Part shown: positions 1-5,315 of the stretch, piece after piece
Numbering within the stretch: position 1 is the first letter of the stretch
Layout: every line of letters begins with the position of its first letter
Assembly: GCA_030607765.1 (NCBI GenBank)
Contig: JAUWJJ010000009.1
Location: 1-11,325, forward strand
Direction: 5' to 3'
From: Candidatus Aerophobota bacterium
GTDB lineage: Bacteria > Aerophobota > Aerophobia > Aerophobales > B3-G15
Length of the DNA stretch: 11,325 bases
Notes under the pieces: generated by a model
Seen by the model: the letters and a program-made list of their open reading frames with translations, nothing else
Database searches by the model: none
Told to the model about the DNA's origin: nothing
Position numbers and translations under genes: made by a program

Positions 1-782
1 GGCTCCGCTTTTTCCGCTACGCGAATAACCTCACGAAAGTCCACAGGTTCTAATTTATCTGGAATACACTCATCGGCAATGCAAGTTATCCCCAATATCC
101 GTAAGTTGCTGTGTTTGGCTACAATTACCTCGAGAACAGTGGACATACCAACAGCATCTGCACCTATTATCCTCAAGAATCTATACTCAGCCCTGGTTTC
201 AAAATTAGGACCGCTAACTCCCACATAAACCCCCCGATGAAGTTTTATCCTTTCCTCCAAAGCTATTCTTTCGGCAAGTTCAATTAGCTTATTGTCATAA
301 GGCTCAGACATATCAGGAAAACGTACACCTATTTTATCGTCATTGGGTCCAATGAGAGGATTATTCCCAGTTAAATTAATATGGTCAGTAATAATCATCA
401 AATCACCAGCTCTAAAACTGGGGTTTATCCCTCCAGCAGCGTTTGATTCAATTAGTGTCTTTACCCCTAAAGCTTTCATTACCCTTACCGGAAAGGTAAC
501 TTCTTCCAAAGAGTAGCCTTCATAAAAGTGAAATCTTCCCTGCATTGCTACCACTTTTTTCTCTTTTAATTTTCCCAGGATTAAATTCCCTATATGACCA
601 GGAGCAGTGGAGGTAGCAAAATAAGGGATGTCCTTATAAGGTATTACCAATTGATCCTCAATCTTATCTACTAATTTACCCAATCCTGTTCCCAGTATTA
701 TCCCAATTTCTGGTTTCAGTTTTTTCCTTTGCTCAATAAAACACCGAGCCTTCTCAATTTTTTCTCTTAAAATTTGACTCAT
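1..782 (-). CDS. punA: Purine nucleoside phosphorylase, class I (PNP/MTAP family), 3' end cut by window
   Basis: Cytosolic trimeric phosphorylase that splits purine nucleosides with phosphate into free base and ribose-1-phosphate (purine salvage). The first 260 codons are visible; the C-terminus lies beyond position 1. Motifs in order: phosphate loop GTGLG (31-35), PGHIGNL (61-67), QGRFHFYEGY (81-90), NAAGGIN (114-120), GPNFETRAEYR (191-201) with the base-binding Glu195, and GADAVGMSTV (207-216). At the position of human PNP Thr242-Asn243 it has Ala236-Asp237 (CIADEC), a residue pair otherwise seen in methylthioadenosine phosphorylases, so 6-aminopurine use is possible (inference). The ATG at 782 starts 10 nt after the rplM stop, implying co-transcription with rplM. 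Family assignment is very secure; substrate preference is not. Confidence 0.95.
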   Translation of the reverse strand, partial: MSQILREKIEKARCFIEQRKKLKPEIGIILGTGLGKLVDKIEDQLVIPYKDIPYFATSTAPGHIGNLILGKLKEKKVVAMQGRFHFYEGYSLEEVTFPVRVMKALGVKTLIESNAAGGINPSFRAGDLMIITDHINLTGNNPLIGPNDDKIGVRFPDMSEPYDNKLIELAERIALEERIKLHRGVYVGVSGPNFETRAEYRFLRIIGADAVGMSTVLEVIVAKHSNLRILGITCIADECIPDKLEPVDFREVIRVAEKAE

Positions 783-792
783 TTCTGTTTTC

Positions 793-1221
793 CTATACCT
801 CTATTTTTTCTGGATTTTGAGCCTGATGGGAATGTTCAGCCCCAGGATGAATCTTAAGCTTCTTTAGCATTTCTCTACCCAATTTATTTTTAGGGAGCAT
901 ACCCTTAACTGCTTTTCGAATGATCTGTGCTGGTTTTTTCTTTAGCATATCCTCGAAAGTTCTTTCCTTTAATCCTCCTGGGAATCCGGAGTGATGATAA
1001 TAAATTTTTTTCTTTTCCTTCCCTCCGCTTACTCTAACTTTTTTAGCATTAATAACCACTACGAAATCTCCTGTATCCATATGGGGAGTATAGAAAGTTT
1101 TATTTTTCCCAGAGAGAATTTGGGCAATTTTAACCGCTAATCTACCTAAAATTTTATCTTTTGCATCAACTAAATACCACTTTCTTTTAATCTCCTTCAG
1201 GTTAGGTATATAGGTTTTCAT
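793..1221 (-). CDS. rplM: 50S ribosomal protein L13 (uL13)
   Basis: Early-assembling 23S rRNA-binding protein of the large subunit. At 142 residues it has the standard bacterial length. Visible family signatures are [20 protein letters not shown] near the N-terminus, [18 protein letters not shown] in the middle, [13 protein letters not shown], and the C-terminal HSHQAQNPE, a variant of the usual HPHxAQxP. The ATG at 1221 follows a strong AGAGGAG ribosome-binding site. rpsI (S9), the near-universal partner directly downstream, is missing: the next gene, 10 nt away, is a purine nucleoside phosphorylase. Upstream lie a HEPN remnant and tRNA-Glu, so transcription probably comes from further up or from a promoter I could not pick out. 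Confidence 0.98.
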   Translation of the reverse strand: MKTYIPNLKEIKRKWYLVDAKDKILGRLAVKIAQILSGKNKTFYTPHMDTGDFVVVINAKKVRVSGGKEKKKIYYHHSGFPGGLKERTFEDMLKKKPAQIIRKAVKGMLPKNKLGREMLKKLKIHPGAEHSHQAQNPEKIEV

Positions 1222-1246
1222 TTGAAATCTCCTCTTTGTTTAAAAC

Positions 1247-1396
1247 TTATTCATTTTCAGCTTTTGTAATCATAAATAAAGCAATTACACCAGAATGTTT
1301 ACTTGAATCCTTTTCTTTTAATGCAAGAAGAGCTCTTGCTGATGTAAACATTGCATAACAACTTCTATTAACAGAAAGAGCAAATTGTTTTTGCTT
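1247..1396 (-). pseudogene. HEPN-domain protein remnant
   Basis: This 49-codon open stretch is bounded upstream by an in-frame TAA (1399-1397) and ends at TAA (1249-1247). It reads NRSCYAMFTSARALLALK followed by KHSGVIALF. That matches the central helices of HEPN domains, where the pattern is roughly R-x-YYAMF-x-AARALL with a later HSG-VI-x-F. The first N-terminal helix and the C-terminal third of a normal domain of roughly 120 residues are absent, and there is no credible start codon. Another frame just upstream (1421-1400) reads EEALKA, which resembles the HEPN N-terminus, but those bases also belong to the octamer array, so I do not count it. HEPN proteins often pair with a MNT nucleotidyltransferase; none is visible here. 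The piece lies between tRNA-Glu and rplM and is probably a dead fragment. Confidence 0.65.
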
Positions 1397-1400
1397 TTAA

Positions 1401-1448
1401 CGCTTCTTCGCATCCACGCATCTACTCATTAACGTTTCTACGCATTAC
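1401..1448. repeat. Degenerate tandem octamer array abutting tRNA-Glu
   Basis: Six consecutive 8-bp units fill this interval exactly. On the plus strand the units resemble CGCATCNA, for example CGCATCCA, CGCATCTA, CTCATTAA and CGCATTAC. The array ends at 1448 and the encoded CCA of tRNA-Glu begins at 1449, so nothing separates them. The segment 1416-1434 matches 9036-9054 at 16 of 19 positions, which links this array to the larger octamer element upstream of murF. Confidence 0.7.
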
Positions 1449-1523
1449 TGGTAGCGCCACGGGGAATCGAACCCCGGTCTGATGGCTGAGAACCACCTGT
1501 CCTAACCCCTAGACGATGGCGCC
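1449..1523 (-). tRNA. tRNA-Glu (anticodon CUC)
   Basis: A full cloverleaf of 75 nt. The acceptor strand GGCGCCA pairs with TGGCGCT (first pair G-U), and CCA is encoded. The D arm contains the GGGGTTAG loop. The anticodon stem GGTGG/CCATC closes the seven-base loop TTCTCAG, giving anticodon CTC. The T arm is CGGGG-TTCGATT-CCCCG. It decodes GAG; GAA would need a second isoacceptor elsewhere. It lies downstream of gltX and tRNA-Gln on the same strand. Confidence 0.95.
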
Positions 1524-1677
1524 ATAATTTTTCCATTGTTGACATTCAAATTCAGCATCAGAATGTAACCTTTTATAATGCTAAAAATTGTTTAAGTTTC
1601 GTGAAGATGCTGTGATTTTGAGTCATATCTGTTTCCTATCATTACCTTCGCGACTTTCTTTCAAGTTCAAATAATTT

Positions 1678-1751
1678 TGGCTGAGGGAGGAGGATTCGAA
1701 CCTCCGCTACAAGATCCAGAGTCTTGCGGCCTACCACTAGCCGATCCCTCA
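1678..1751 (-). tRNA. tRNA-Gln (anticodon CUG)
   Basis: A full cloverleaf of 74 nt with encoded CCA. The acceptor stem TGAGGGA/TCCCTCA carries the U1-A72 pair typical of tRNA-Gln. The anticodon stem CAAGA/TCTTG closes CTCTGGA, giving anticodon CTG. The T arm is GGAGG-TTCGAAT-CCTCC. It starts 19 nt after the gltX stop codon, so it is probably processed from the gltX transcript. The 154 nt between it and tRNA-Glu hold no gene or motif I recognise. Confidence 0.95.
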
Positions 1752-1764
1752 AAGATAAATTTAG

Positions 1765-1782
1765 GCAGACCTAAAGGTCTGC
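1765..1782. repeat. Palindrome overlapping the 3' end of gltX
   Basis: Perfect inverted repeat GCAGACCT-AA-AGGTCTGC, 8 bp per arm. The gltX stop codon (1773-1771) and the preceding codons GCA GAC CTT come from it. It is not followed by a U-run in either transcript orientation, so it is not a standard intrinsic terminator. It could still stabilise or separate the gltX message from tRNA-Gln, which begins 13 nt further on. Confidence 0.75.
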
Positions 1783-3294
1783 ACTACATTTTTTGTCATT
1801 ATTATGTAGCTTGGATTTTAGGCCCGTGCTACTCTTCTTAAGCATTTCCAAGGCCCTATCAATTCTCCTTAAAACTTCTTCTTTACCCATTACCGCTGCC
1901 AATTCAAAGAGTCCTGGCCCCCTCATTTTTCCAGTAAGAACTACCCTTAAAGGGTGAAAAACTTTGGCTGGAGGAAGAGATAATTCATCGGATATTTTTC
2001 GCAAAGTTTTTTCAAAATTTTCTTCATCCAGCTCGCTAAACTGCTCCACCTCACTTTTTATTTTTTCCAGGAGTGAGCAAACATAATCATTTTTCAATTT
2101 TTTCTCAACTGCTTTGATATCGTAGGTAAAATCTTTTTCAAAGAAAAAATCTGCTAATTCAACAATATCAGAAAGAGTTCGCAATCTATCTTTCTCCAGC
2201 TCAGTTATACGAAGTATCTTTTTGTGAGTAGCCGAATCAACATTATCTTCAATCCATCCCTTTTTTCTCAGGTAGGGAATCAACGATTCAGCAAGCTCAA
2301 CCGTATCCATTTTTCTTATATATTCAGCATTCATCCACTCCAATTTCTGAGAATCGAAAACAGCAGAACTTTTGCCCACCCTTTCAAGAGAGAATTTTTG
2401 AATAAGCTCCTCCTTAATAAAAAATTGCTGGCTATCTGGAGTAGACCAACCTAAAAGAGAAAGATAATTTACTACAGCCCAGGGAAGATATCCTTTTTCT
2501 CGATAGTAAGTAGCGGAGGTAGCTCCATGTCTTTTACTTAACTTTGTTCCATCTTTGCCCAGGATCATCGGTATATGAGCGTAAGAAGGAGGGGGGAAGT
2601 TTAAAGCCTGATAAATCAGCATTTGTCGTGGGGTATTGGAAAGATGATCATCTCCTCTTATCACACAGGTTATCCTCATTAGATAATCATCAACCACATT
2701 AGCGAAATTAAAGGTAGGAGTTCCATCTGATTTTAAGATAATGAAATCGCCCAAAATCTGGCTTTCGAAATTAACCTCTCCTCTCAATAAGTCTCTTACT
2801 TTAACAATTCCCTCCTGAGGCACCTCAAATCTTACAGTGGACTTTCTATTCTCCCTTTCTAATTTTTCCCTTTGAACTAAAGAAAGATTGCGGCAGTGAC
2901 CATCATAAACAGGAGGTTTTCCTTTTAGCTGCATTTTACGTTTTCGTTGAAGCAGCTCCTCTTGAGTGCAATAACAAAGATAAGCTTTTCCTTCCCTTAG
3001 TAGTTTTTCAGCGTAATGCTTGTAAATATCTAATCTTTGAGATTGAAAGTAAGGTCCATAATCTCCCCCTACCTCAGGGCCTTCATCCCAATCCAAACTT
3101 AGCCACTTTAAATCTTCTATTACTGAGATAATAAAATTCTTTTGAGAACGGAGAACATCGGTATCCTCTATTCGAAGAATAAACTTTCCCTTATGATGGC
3201 GGGCAAAAAGCCAGTTAAAGAGAGCTGTTCTTACTCCTCCAATGTGCAACTGCCCTGTAGGACTGGGAGCAAAACGTACTCTTACCTGCTTCAA
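1771..3294 (-). CDS. gltX: Glutamyl-tRNA synthetase
   Basis: Class I synthetase that attaches glutamate to tRNA-Glu; in bacteria lacking GlnRS it also charges tRNA-Gln, for later amidation by GatCAB. The Rossmann domain opens with RVRFAPSPTGQLHIGG (5-20, HIGH-type motif HIGG), followed by RIEDTD (41-46). The second ATP motif is KLSKR (251-255). A zinc site of the E. coli type is visible: Cys107, Cys109, Tyr130, Cys134. The anticodon-binding domain follows. At 507 aa it is longer than the 471 aa E. coli enzyme, partly from a tail of about 20 residues whose last codons lie in a palindrome. The start is TTG at 3294 with no clear ribosome-binding site; a stop upstream in frame rules out a longer form. 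Whether it is discriminating cannot be read from motifs alone. Confidence 0.97.
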   Translation of the reverse strand: MKQVRVRFAPSPTGQLHIGGVRTALFNWLFARHHKGKFILRIEDTDVLRSQKNFIISVIEDLKWLSLDWDEGPEVGGDYGPYFQSQRLDIYKHYAEKLLREGKAYLCYCTQEELLQRKRKMQLKGKPPVYDGHCRNLSLVQREKLERENRKSTVRFEVPQEGIVKVRDLLRGEVNFESQILGDFIILKSDGTPTFNFANVVDDYLMRITCVIRGDDHLSNTPRQMLIYQALNFPPPSYAHIPMILGKDGTKLSKRHGATSATYYREKGYLPWAVVNYLSLLGWSTPDSQQFFIKEELIQKFSLERVGKSSAVFDSQKLEWMNAEYIRKMDTVELAESLIPYLRKKGWIEDNVDSATHKKILRITELEKDRLRTLSDIVELADFFFEKDFTYDIKAVEKKLKNDYVCSLLEKIKSEVEQFSELDEENFEKTLRKISDELSLPPAKVFHPLRVVLTGKMRGPGLFELAAVMGKEEVLRRIDRALEMLKKSSTGLKSKLHNNDKKCSADL

Positions 3295-3313
3295 TTTATT
3301 TTTCCATTTTTAC

Positions 3314-3340
3314 CCTGTTAGATAGCAAGCATCTAACAGG
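3314..3340. repeat. Palindromic repeat, copy A, in the gltX leader
   Basis: Perfect 10-bp inverted repeat CCTGTTAGAT / ATCTAACAGG with a 7-nt loop AGCAAGC. The 20-nt core GTTAGATAGCAAGCATCTAA (3317-3336) recurs exactly, in the opposite orientation, at 4246-4265. It fills most of the gap between the microprotein gene and gltX, so the shared transcript would fold a strong hairpin just before gltX. No U-run follows it on the minus strand. Confidence 0.9.
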
Positions 3341-3342
3341 AC

Positions 3343-3432
3343 TTACTTATTTTTATGACGATCAGCTCGGCGCTTTTTTTTTCTCTTATGTTTAGCTATT
3401 TTCGCTCTTTTTCTTTTTTTATCTGACACCAT
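3343..3432 (-). CDS. 29-residue basic ribosomal-type microprotein (bL38 / AURKAIP1-COX24-like)
   Basis: Encodes 29 residues, about two thirds of them Lys or Arg: MVSDKKRKRAKIAKHKRKKK, then RRADRHKNK. The pattern K-R-K-R-x-K-x-x-x-H-K-R-K-K-x-x-R-x-x-RHK-x-K matches, from memory, the small AURKAIP1/COX24-domain proteins of Bacteroidetes and others, one of which is the ribosomal protein bL38. A role as a ribosome-bound rRNA-contacting peptide is therefore likely (inference). The ATG at 3432 sits 9 nt after a perfect AGGAGG. An in-frame ATG at 3456 would give 37 residues but lacks an RBS and lies at the predicted transcription start. gltX follows 48 nt downstream, consistent with a translation operon. 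It is easily missed by gene callers because of its length. Confidence 0.72.
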   Translation of the reverse strand: MVSDKKRKRAKIAKHKRKKKRRADRHKNK

Positions 3433-3441
3433 CTTACCTAC

Positions 3442-3447
3442 CCTCCT
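3442..3447 (-). promoter_or_regulatory. Ribosome-binding site of the 29-residue gene
   Basis: Perfect AGGAGG on the minus strand, 9 nt before the ATG at 3432. It decides the start of the microprotein over the in-frame ATG at 3456 and is strong evidence that this tiny frame is translated. Confidence 0.8.
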
Positions 3448-3458
3448 TTTTCTCATAA

Positions 3459-3486
3459 ATACTACGAATTAAAAAAGTTTTGTCAA
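3459..3486 (-). promoter_or_regulatory. Sigma70-like promoter for the microprotein-gltX cluster
   Basis: On the minus strand: -35 TTGACA (3486-3481), a 16-bp spacer, and -10 TAGTAT (3464-3459). Transcription would begin near 3452, giving a leader of about 20 nt that carries the AGGAGG site. It would drive the microprotein, gltX and probably the two tRNAs. Confidence 0.6.
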
Positions 3487-3493
3487 TACACAC

Positions 3494-3507
3494 ACAATTT
3501 AAATTGT
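3494..3507. promoter_or_regulatory. AT-rich 14-bp palindrome upstream of the promoter
   Basis: ACAATTTAAATTGT is a perfect palindrome starting 8 bp upstream of the -35 box of the minus-strand promoter. It could be an operator or an UP-like element; AT-rich palindromes also arise by chance in such DNA. Confidence 0.3.
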
Positions 3508-3570
3508 AAGCAAAAACCCTTAACTCAATAAACTAAATTATAATTTCCTTTCAGAAAATTGAGAAAACAC

Positions 3571-4224
3571 TCACTTCAATTTTGAAATTTTCATTTCCCC
3601 TATTTTCGCTTCCATAGATAAAGGGTACCGAGAAATTAAAGTTTGATAACTTTTTAGAGCCTCTTCTTTGTTCCCCAAAAGCTCCTGGCACCTGGCTATA
3701 CCAATTGTAGCTTCCGGTCCTATTGAGCTATCGCCGTATTTCTCTTGAATTTTTTTATAAACTTCAATGGCCAAAGAGTATTTTTTTTCTTTTTCATAGA
3801 TACCAGCCAATTTTAATTCTGCCCAGGGAAGAAAGTAGCTATTCTGGTAACTTTGTGTCAATTTTTTTAACGCAGCTTCCGCCCCATCGTACTCTCTCAA
3901 AACATAGAGACAATTAGCTAAATTAAAAAGAACCTCATCTCGGTTATCAATCCAGTGTTGAGAGAGTAGCTGTTCATAAAGAGATTTGGCTTTTTTGTAT
4001 CCCTGCATTGCCTCTTCTTTTTCCTCTTGTCCTTTAGCCTCCATATAGTAAGAAGTAGCCTCCCCAAACTTCTGAAAAGACAGTTTCTTCATCTGAGTTA
4101 CATATATCCAAAAACCTACTACTACAGCTATTCCTATCCCCCCTAATAAGCAATAAATTCGCAGTTTTTTCTTATCAACTTTTGATTCAAGAAACTCCCC
4201 TACCCTTTTTAAATGTTTATTCAT
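3571..4224 (-). CDS. Membrane-anchored tetratricopeptide-repeat protein (YfgM/TPR_21-like)
   Basis: A 217-residue protein with a short basic N-terminal cytoplasmic stretch, one membrane helix at about 22-42 (LRIYCLLGGIGIAVVVGFWI), and an extracytoplasmic part built of TPR helices. Repeats are visible at about 96-130 (LFNLANCLYVLREYDGAEAA), 134-165 (AELKLAGIYEKEKKYSLAIE) and 171-203 (ATIGIARCQELLGNKEEALK). The layout resembles YfgM, an ancillary SecYEG-associated chaperone-like protein, but TPR anchors are common, so the role is inferred only. The ATG at 4224 follows AAGGA at 7-nt spacing. It is the last gene of the run from 8332, 32 nt after the UPF0280 gene with a palindromic repeat between them. 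Confidence 0.82.
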   Translation of the reverse strand: MNKHLKRVGEFLESKVDKKKLRIYCLLGGIGIAVVVGFWIYVTQMKKLSFQKFGEATSYYMEAKGQEEKEEAMQGYKKAKSLYEQLLSQHWIDNRDEVLFNLANCLYVLREYDGAEAALKKLTQSYQNSYFLPWAELKLAGIYEKEKKYSLAIEVYKKIQEKYGDSSIGPEATIGIARCQELLGNKEEALKSYQTLISRYPLSMEAKIGEMKISKLK

Positions 4225-4245
4225 TTTTAATTCCTTTTCACTCCC

Positions 4246-4265
4246 TTAGATGCTTGCTATCTAAC
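4246..4265. repeat. Palindromic repeat, copy B, supplying the UPF0280 stop codon
   Basis: The reverse complement is GTTAGATAGCAAGCATCTAA, identical over 20 nt to copy A at 3317-3336. The arms TTAGAT/ATCTAA form a 6-bp stem around a 7-nt loop, with partial C/G pairing beyond. The upstream gene's final codons GTT AGA TAG (Val, Arg, stop) lie inside it, and the next gene starts 21 nt beyond it. Confidence 0.88.
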
Positions 4266-4985
4266 GGGGTTCACTATAGTAAGTTCCCCCCAGGCGCCCA
4301 TTTGTTCACCTTTTATGATTAATCCTCCCTTAACCTCGGGAATGCCTTCCAATAAAAGCAATCCCCTTTTAATATCTCCTTTTTTCTTAACTATATTACC
4401 TGTAGCTGTGGCTACCGCATCAGCTAAAGCAGTGGAGGGAGAAAGTATCACCACTGCATCTGCTTTTCCCAGGCTTATAGAGTGACCAAAAGTTCCCGAA
4501 GAGCAACATATACCCAGGGGAGTATCTGTTGACTTTATTTGCAGGGCAATTCGATCCGTAAGAGGAGACTCTCCTGCATAAATGCCCACTTTTCTTTCTT
4601 TTTTAACCTGCATAAAGATATCTCCACCATTTTCAACTATAACCTGTTTGCAGTAATTTAAAAGTTCTTTTCCCACAAACTCTGCTATCGCTCCAGCAAC
4701 AGCAGCCATTGGGCCTACCCCTGCTTTTTGAGAAGCCTCTGCCATAGCCTTTACAACGGGAGGCATATCATCCTCCACAGGCAAAGGTTTAAATGTTCTC
4801 TTAAATAAAGGATTTTTATAGATATACTGCTCTATATCTCTTCTGCAGCTCAGCAATGCCTCTTCTGTCTTTCTGGTTAATTCTCTGTCAGCTAAAACTA
4901 AAAGATTACTCTCCTTAATTTGGACTTCAAAAGAGAAAAGGTTATGAGATTCTATTAATTTTCTATATATGAGTCTGCTTTGCAA
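4257..4985 (-). CDS. UPF0280 family protein (ApbE-like fold)
   Basis: A 242-residue member of the UPF0280 family, which is related to the ApbE flavin transferase fold. Visible signatures are GVGPMAAVAGAIAE (89-102), ENGGD (118-122), SSGTFGHS (162-169) and ADAVATATGN (188-197). The last two resemble the ApbE region holding an Asp metal ligand (ADALATA-type). ApbE covalently attaches FMN to periplasmic proteins, but UPF0280 members lack a proven activity and this one has no signal peptide, so I assign none. The start is TTG at 4985 after AGAGGGG; no in-frame ATG lies near. It begins 15 nt after the ATPase F stop. Its stop codon lies inside a palindromic repeat, so the last two residues may be repeat-derived. 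Confidence 0.85.
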   Translation of the reverse strand: MQSRLIYRKLIESHNLFSFEVQIKESNLLVLADRELTRKTEEALLSCRRDIEQYIYKNPLFKRTFKPLPVEDDMPPVVKAMAEASQKAGVGPMAAVAGAIAEFVGKELLNYCKQVIVENGGDIFMQVKKERKVGIYAGESPLTDRIALQIKSTDTPLGICCSSGTFGHSISLGKADAVVILSPSTALADAVATATGNIVKKKGDIKRGLLLLEGIPEVKGGLIIKGEQMGAWGELTIVNPVR

Positions 4986-5000
4986 AAAATCCCCTCTTTA

Positions 5001-5315
5001 TCAATAAATTTCCATTCCCACTGCTCTTCTTATCAATTTTCTCAATCTTTTTTCACTCACTTCAAGTACTTCTCCTCTAAAGTCGGACACTATAGTGATA
5101 ATAGGAAGACTCTTTTTCTCACTTATATTTTCGATAATATCCAGACATCCCTGAGCTACTGATTCGGAAACAAAAACTATTCCGTACCCCTCATTAGCTA
5201 TTTGTTTTAACTTTTCCTTTCCTTCCTCCGGTTCATCGATAAGAACAGCCTCTATTCCCAATCCTTTAAAAGGAAGAACAGTATCTTTATCTCCGATTAT
5301 GGCTATTCGTAACAT
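5001..5315 (-). CDS. atpF: A/V-type ATPase subunit F
   Basis: A 104-residue protein matching the central-stalk F (NtpG) subunit, normally 95-110 residues. It starts with MLRIAIIGDKDTVLPFKGLG, the family's IGDxDTVxxFxLxG pattern, has a Rossmann-like centre (GYGIVFVSESVA), and ends with LRKLIRRAVGMEI, which resembles the C-terminal helix that packs against subunit D. F links catalytic A3B3 turnover to the rotor. The ATG at 5315 has AGAGGA 7 nt upstream and overlaps the C-subunit gene by 29 nt, a translation-coupled arrangement. Subunits A, B and D, normally next, are replaced by a UPF0280 gene. The symbol follows A-type naming and is not the F-type b subunit. Confidence 0.85.
   Translation of the reverse strand: MLRIAIIGDKDTVLPFKGLGIEAVLIDEPEEGKEKLKQIANEGYGIVFVSESVAQGCLDIIENISEKKSLPIITIVSDFRGEVLEVSEKRLRKLIRRAVGMEIY

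Noticed and set aside
1400..1421. EEALKA frame as the true N-terminus of the HEPN remnant joined by a frameshift
   Set aside because: The same bases are explained by the octamer array shared with the region before murF, so the resemblance is likely chance.
1539..1579. TTGACA followed by TATAAT on the plus strand between the tRNAs
   Set aside because: The spacer is 29 bp, far from the 16-18 bp required, and no plus-strand gene follows.
1765..1782. gltX-end palindrome as an intrinsic terminator
   Set aside because: No U-run follows the hairpin on either strand. The repeats at 3314-3340 and 4246-4265 fail the same test.
2224..2454. Plus-strand open frame opposite gltX
   Set aside because: It is antisense to a clearly coding gltX segment, has no RBS and resembles no protein family. 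Similar shadows at 3723-3917, 4980-5162, 6463-6705, 8735-8980, 8961-9185 and 11078-11323 were dropped for the same reasons.
3433..3456. Longer start (ATG 3456) for the 29-residue gene
   Set aside because: It lacks an RBS, would translate through the AGGAGG site, and lies at or before the predicted transcription start near 3452.
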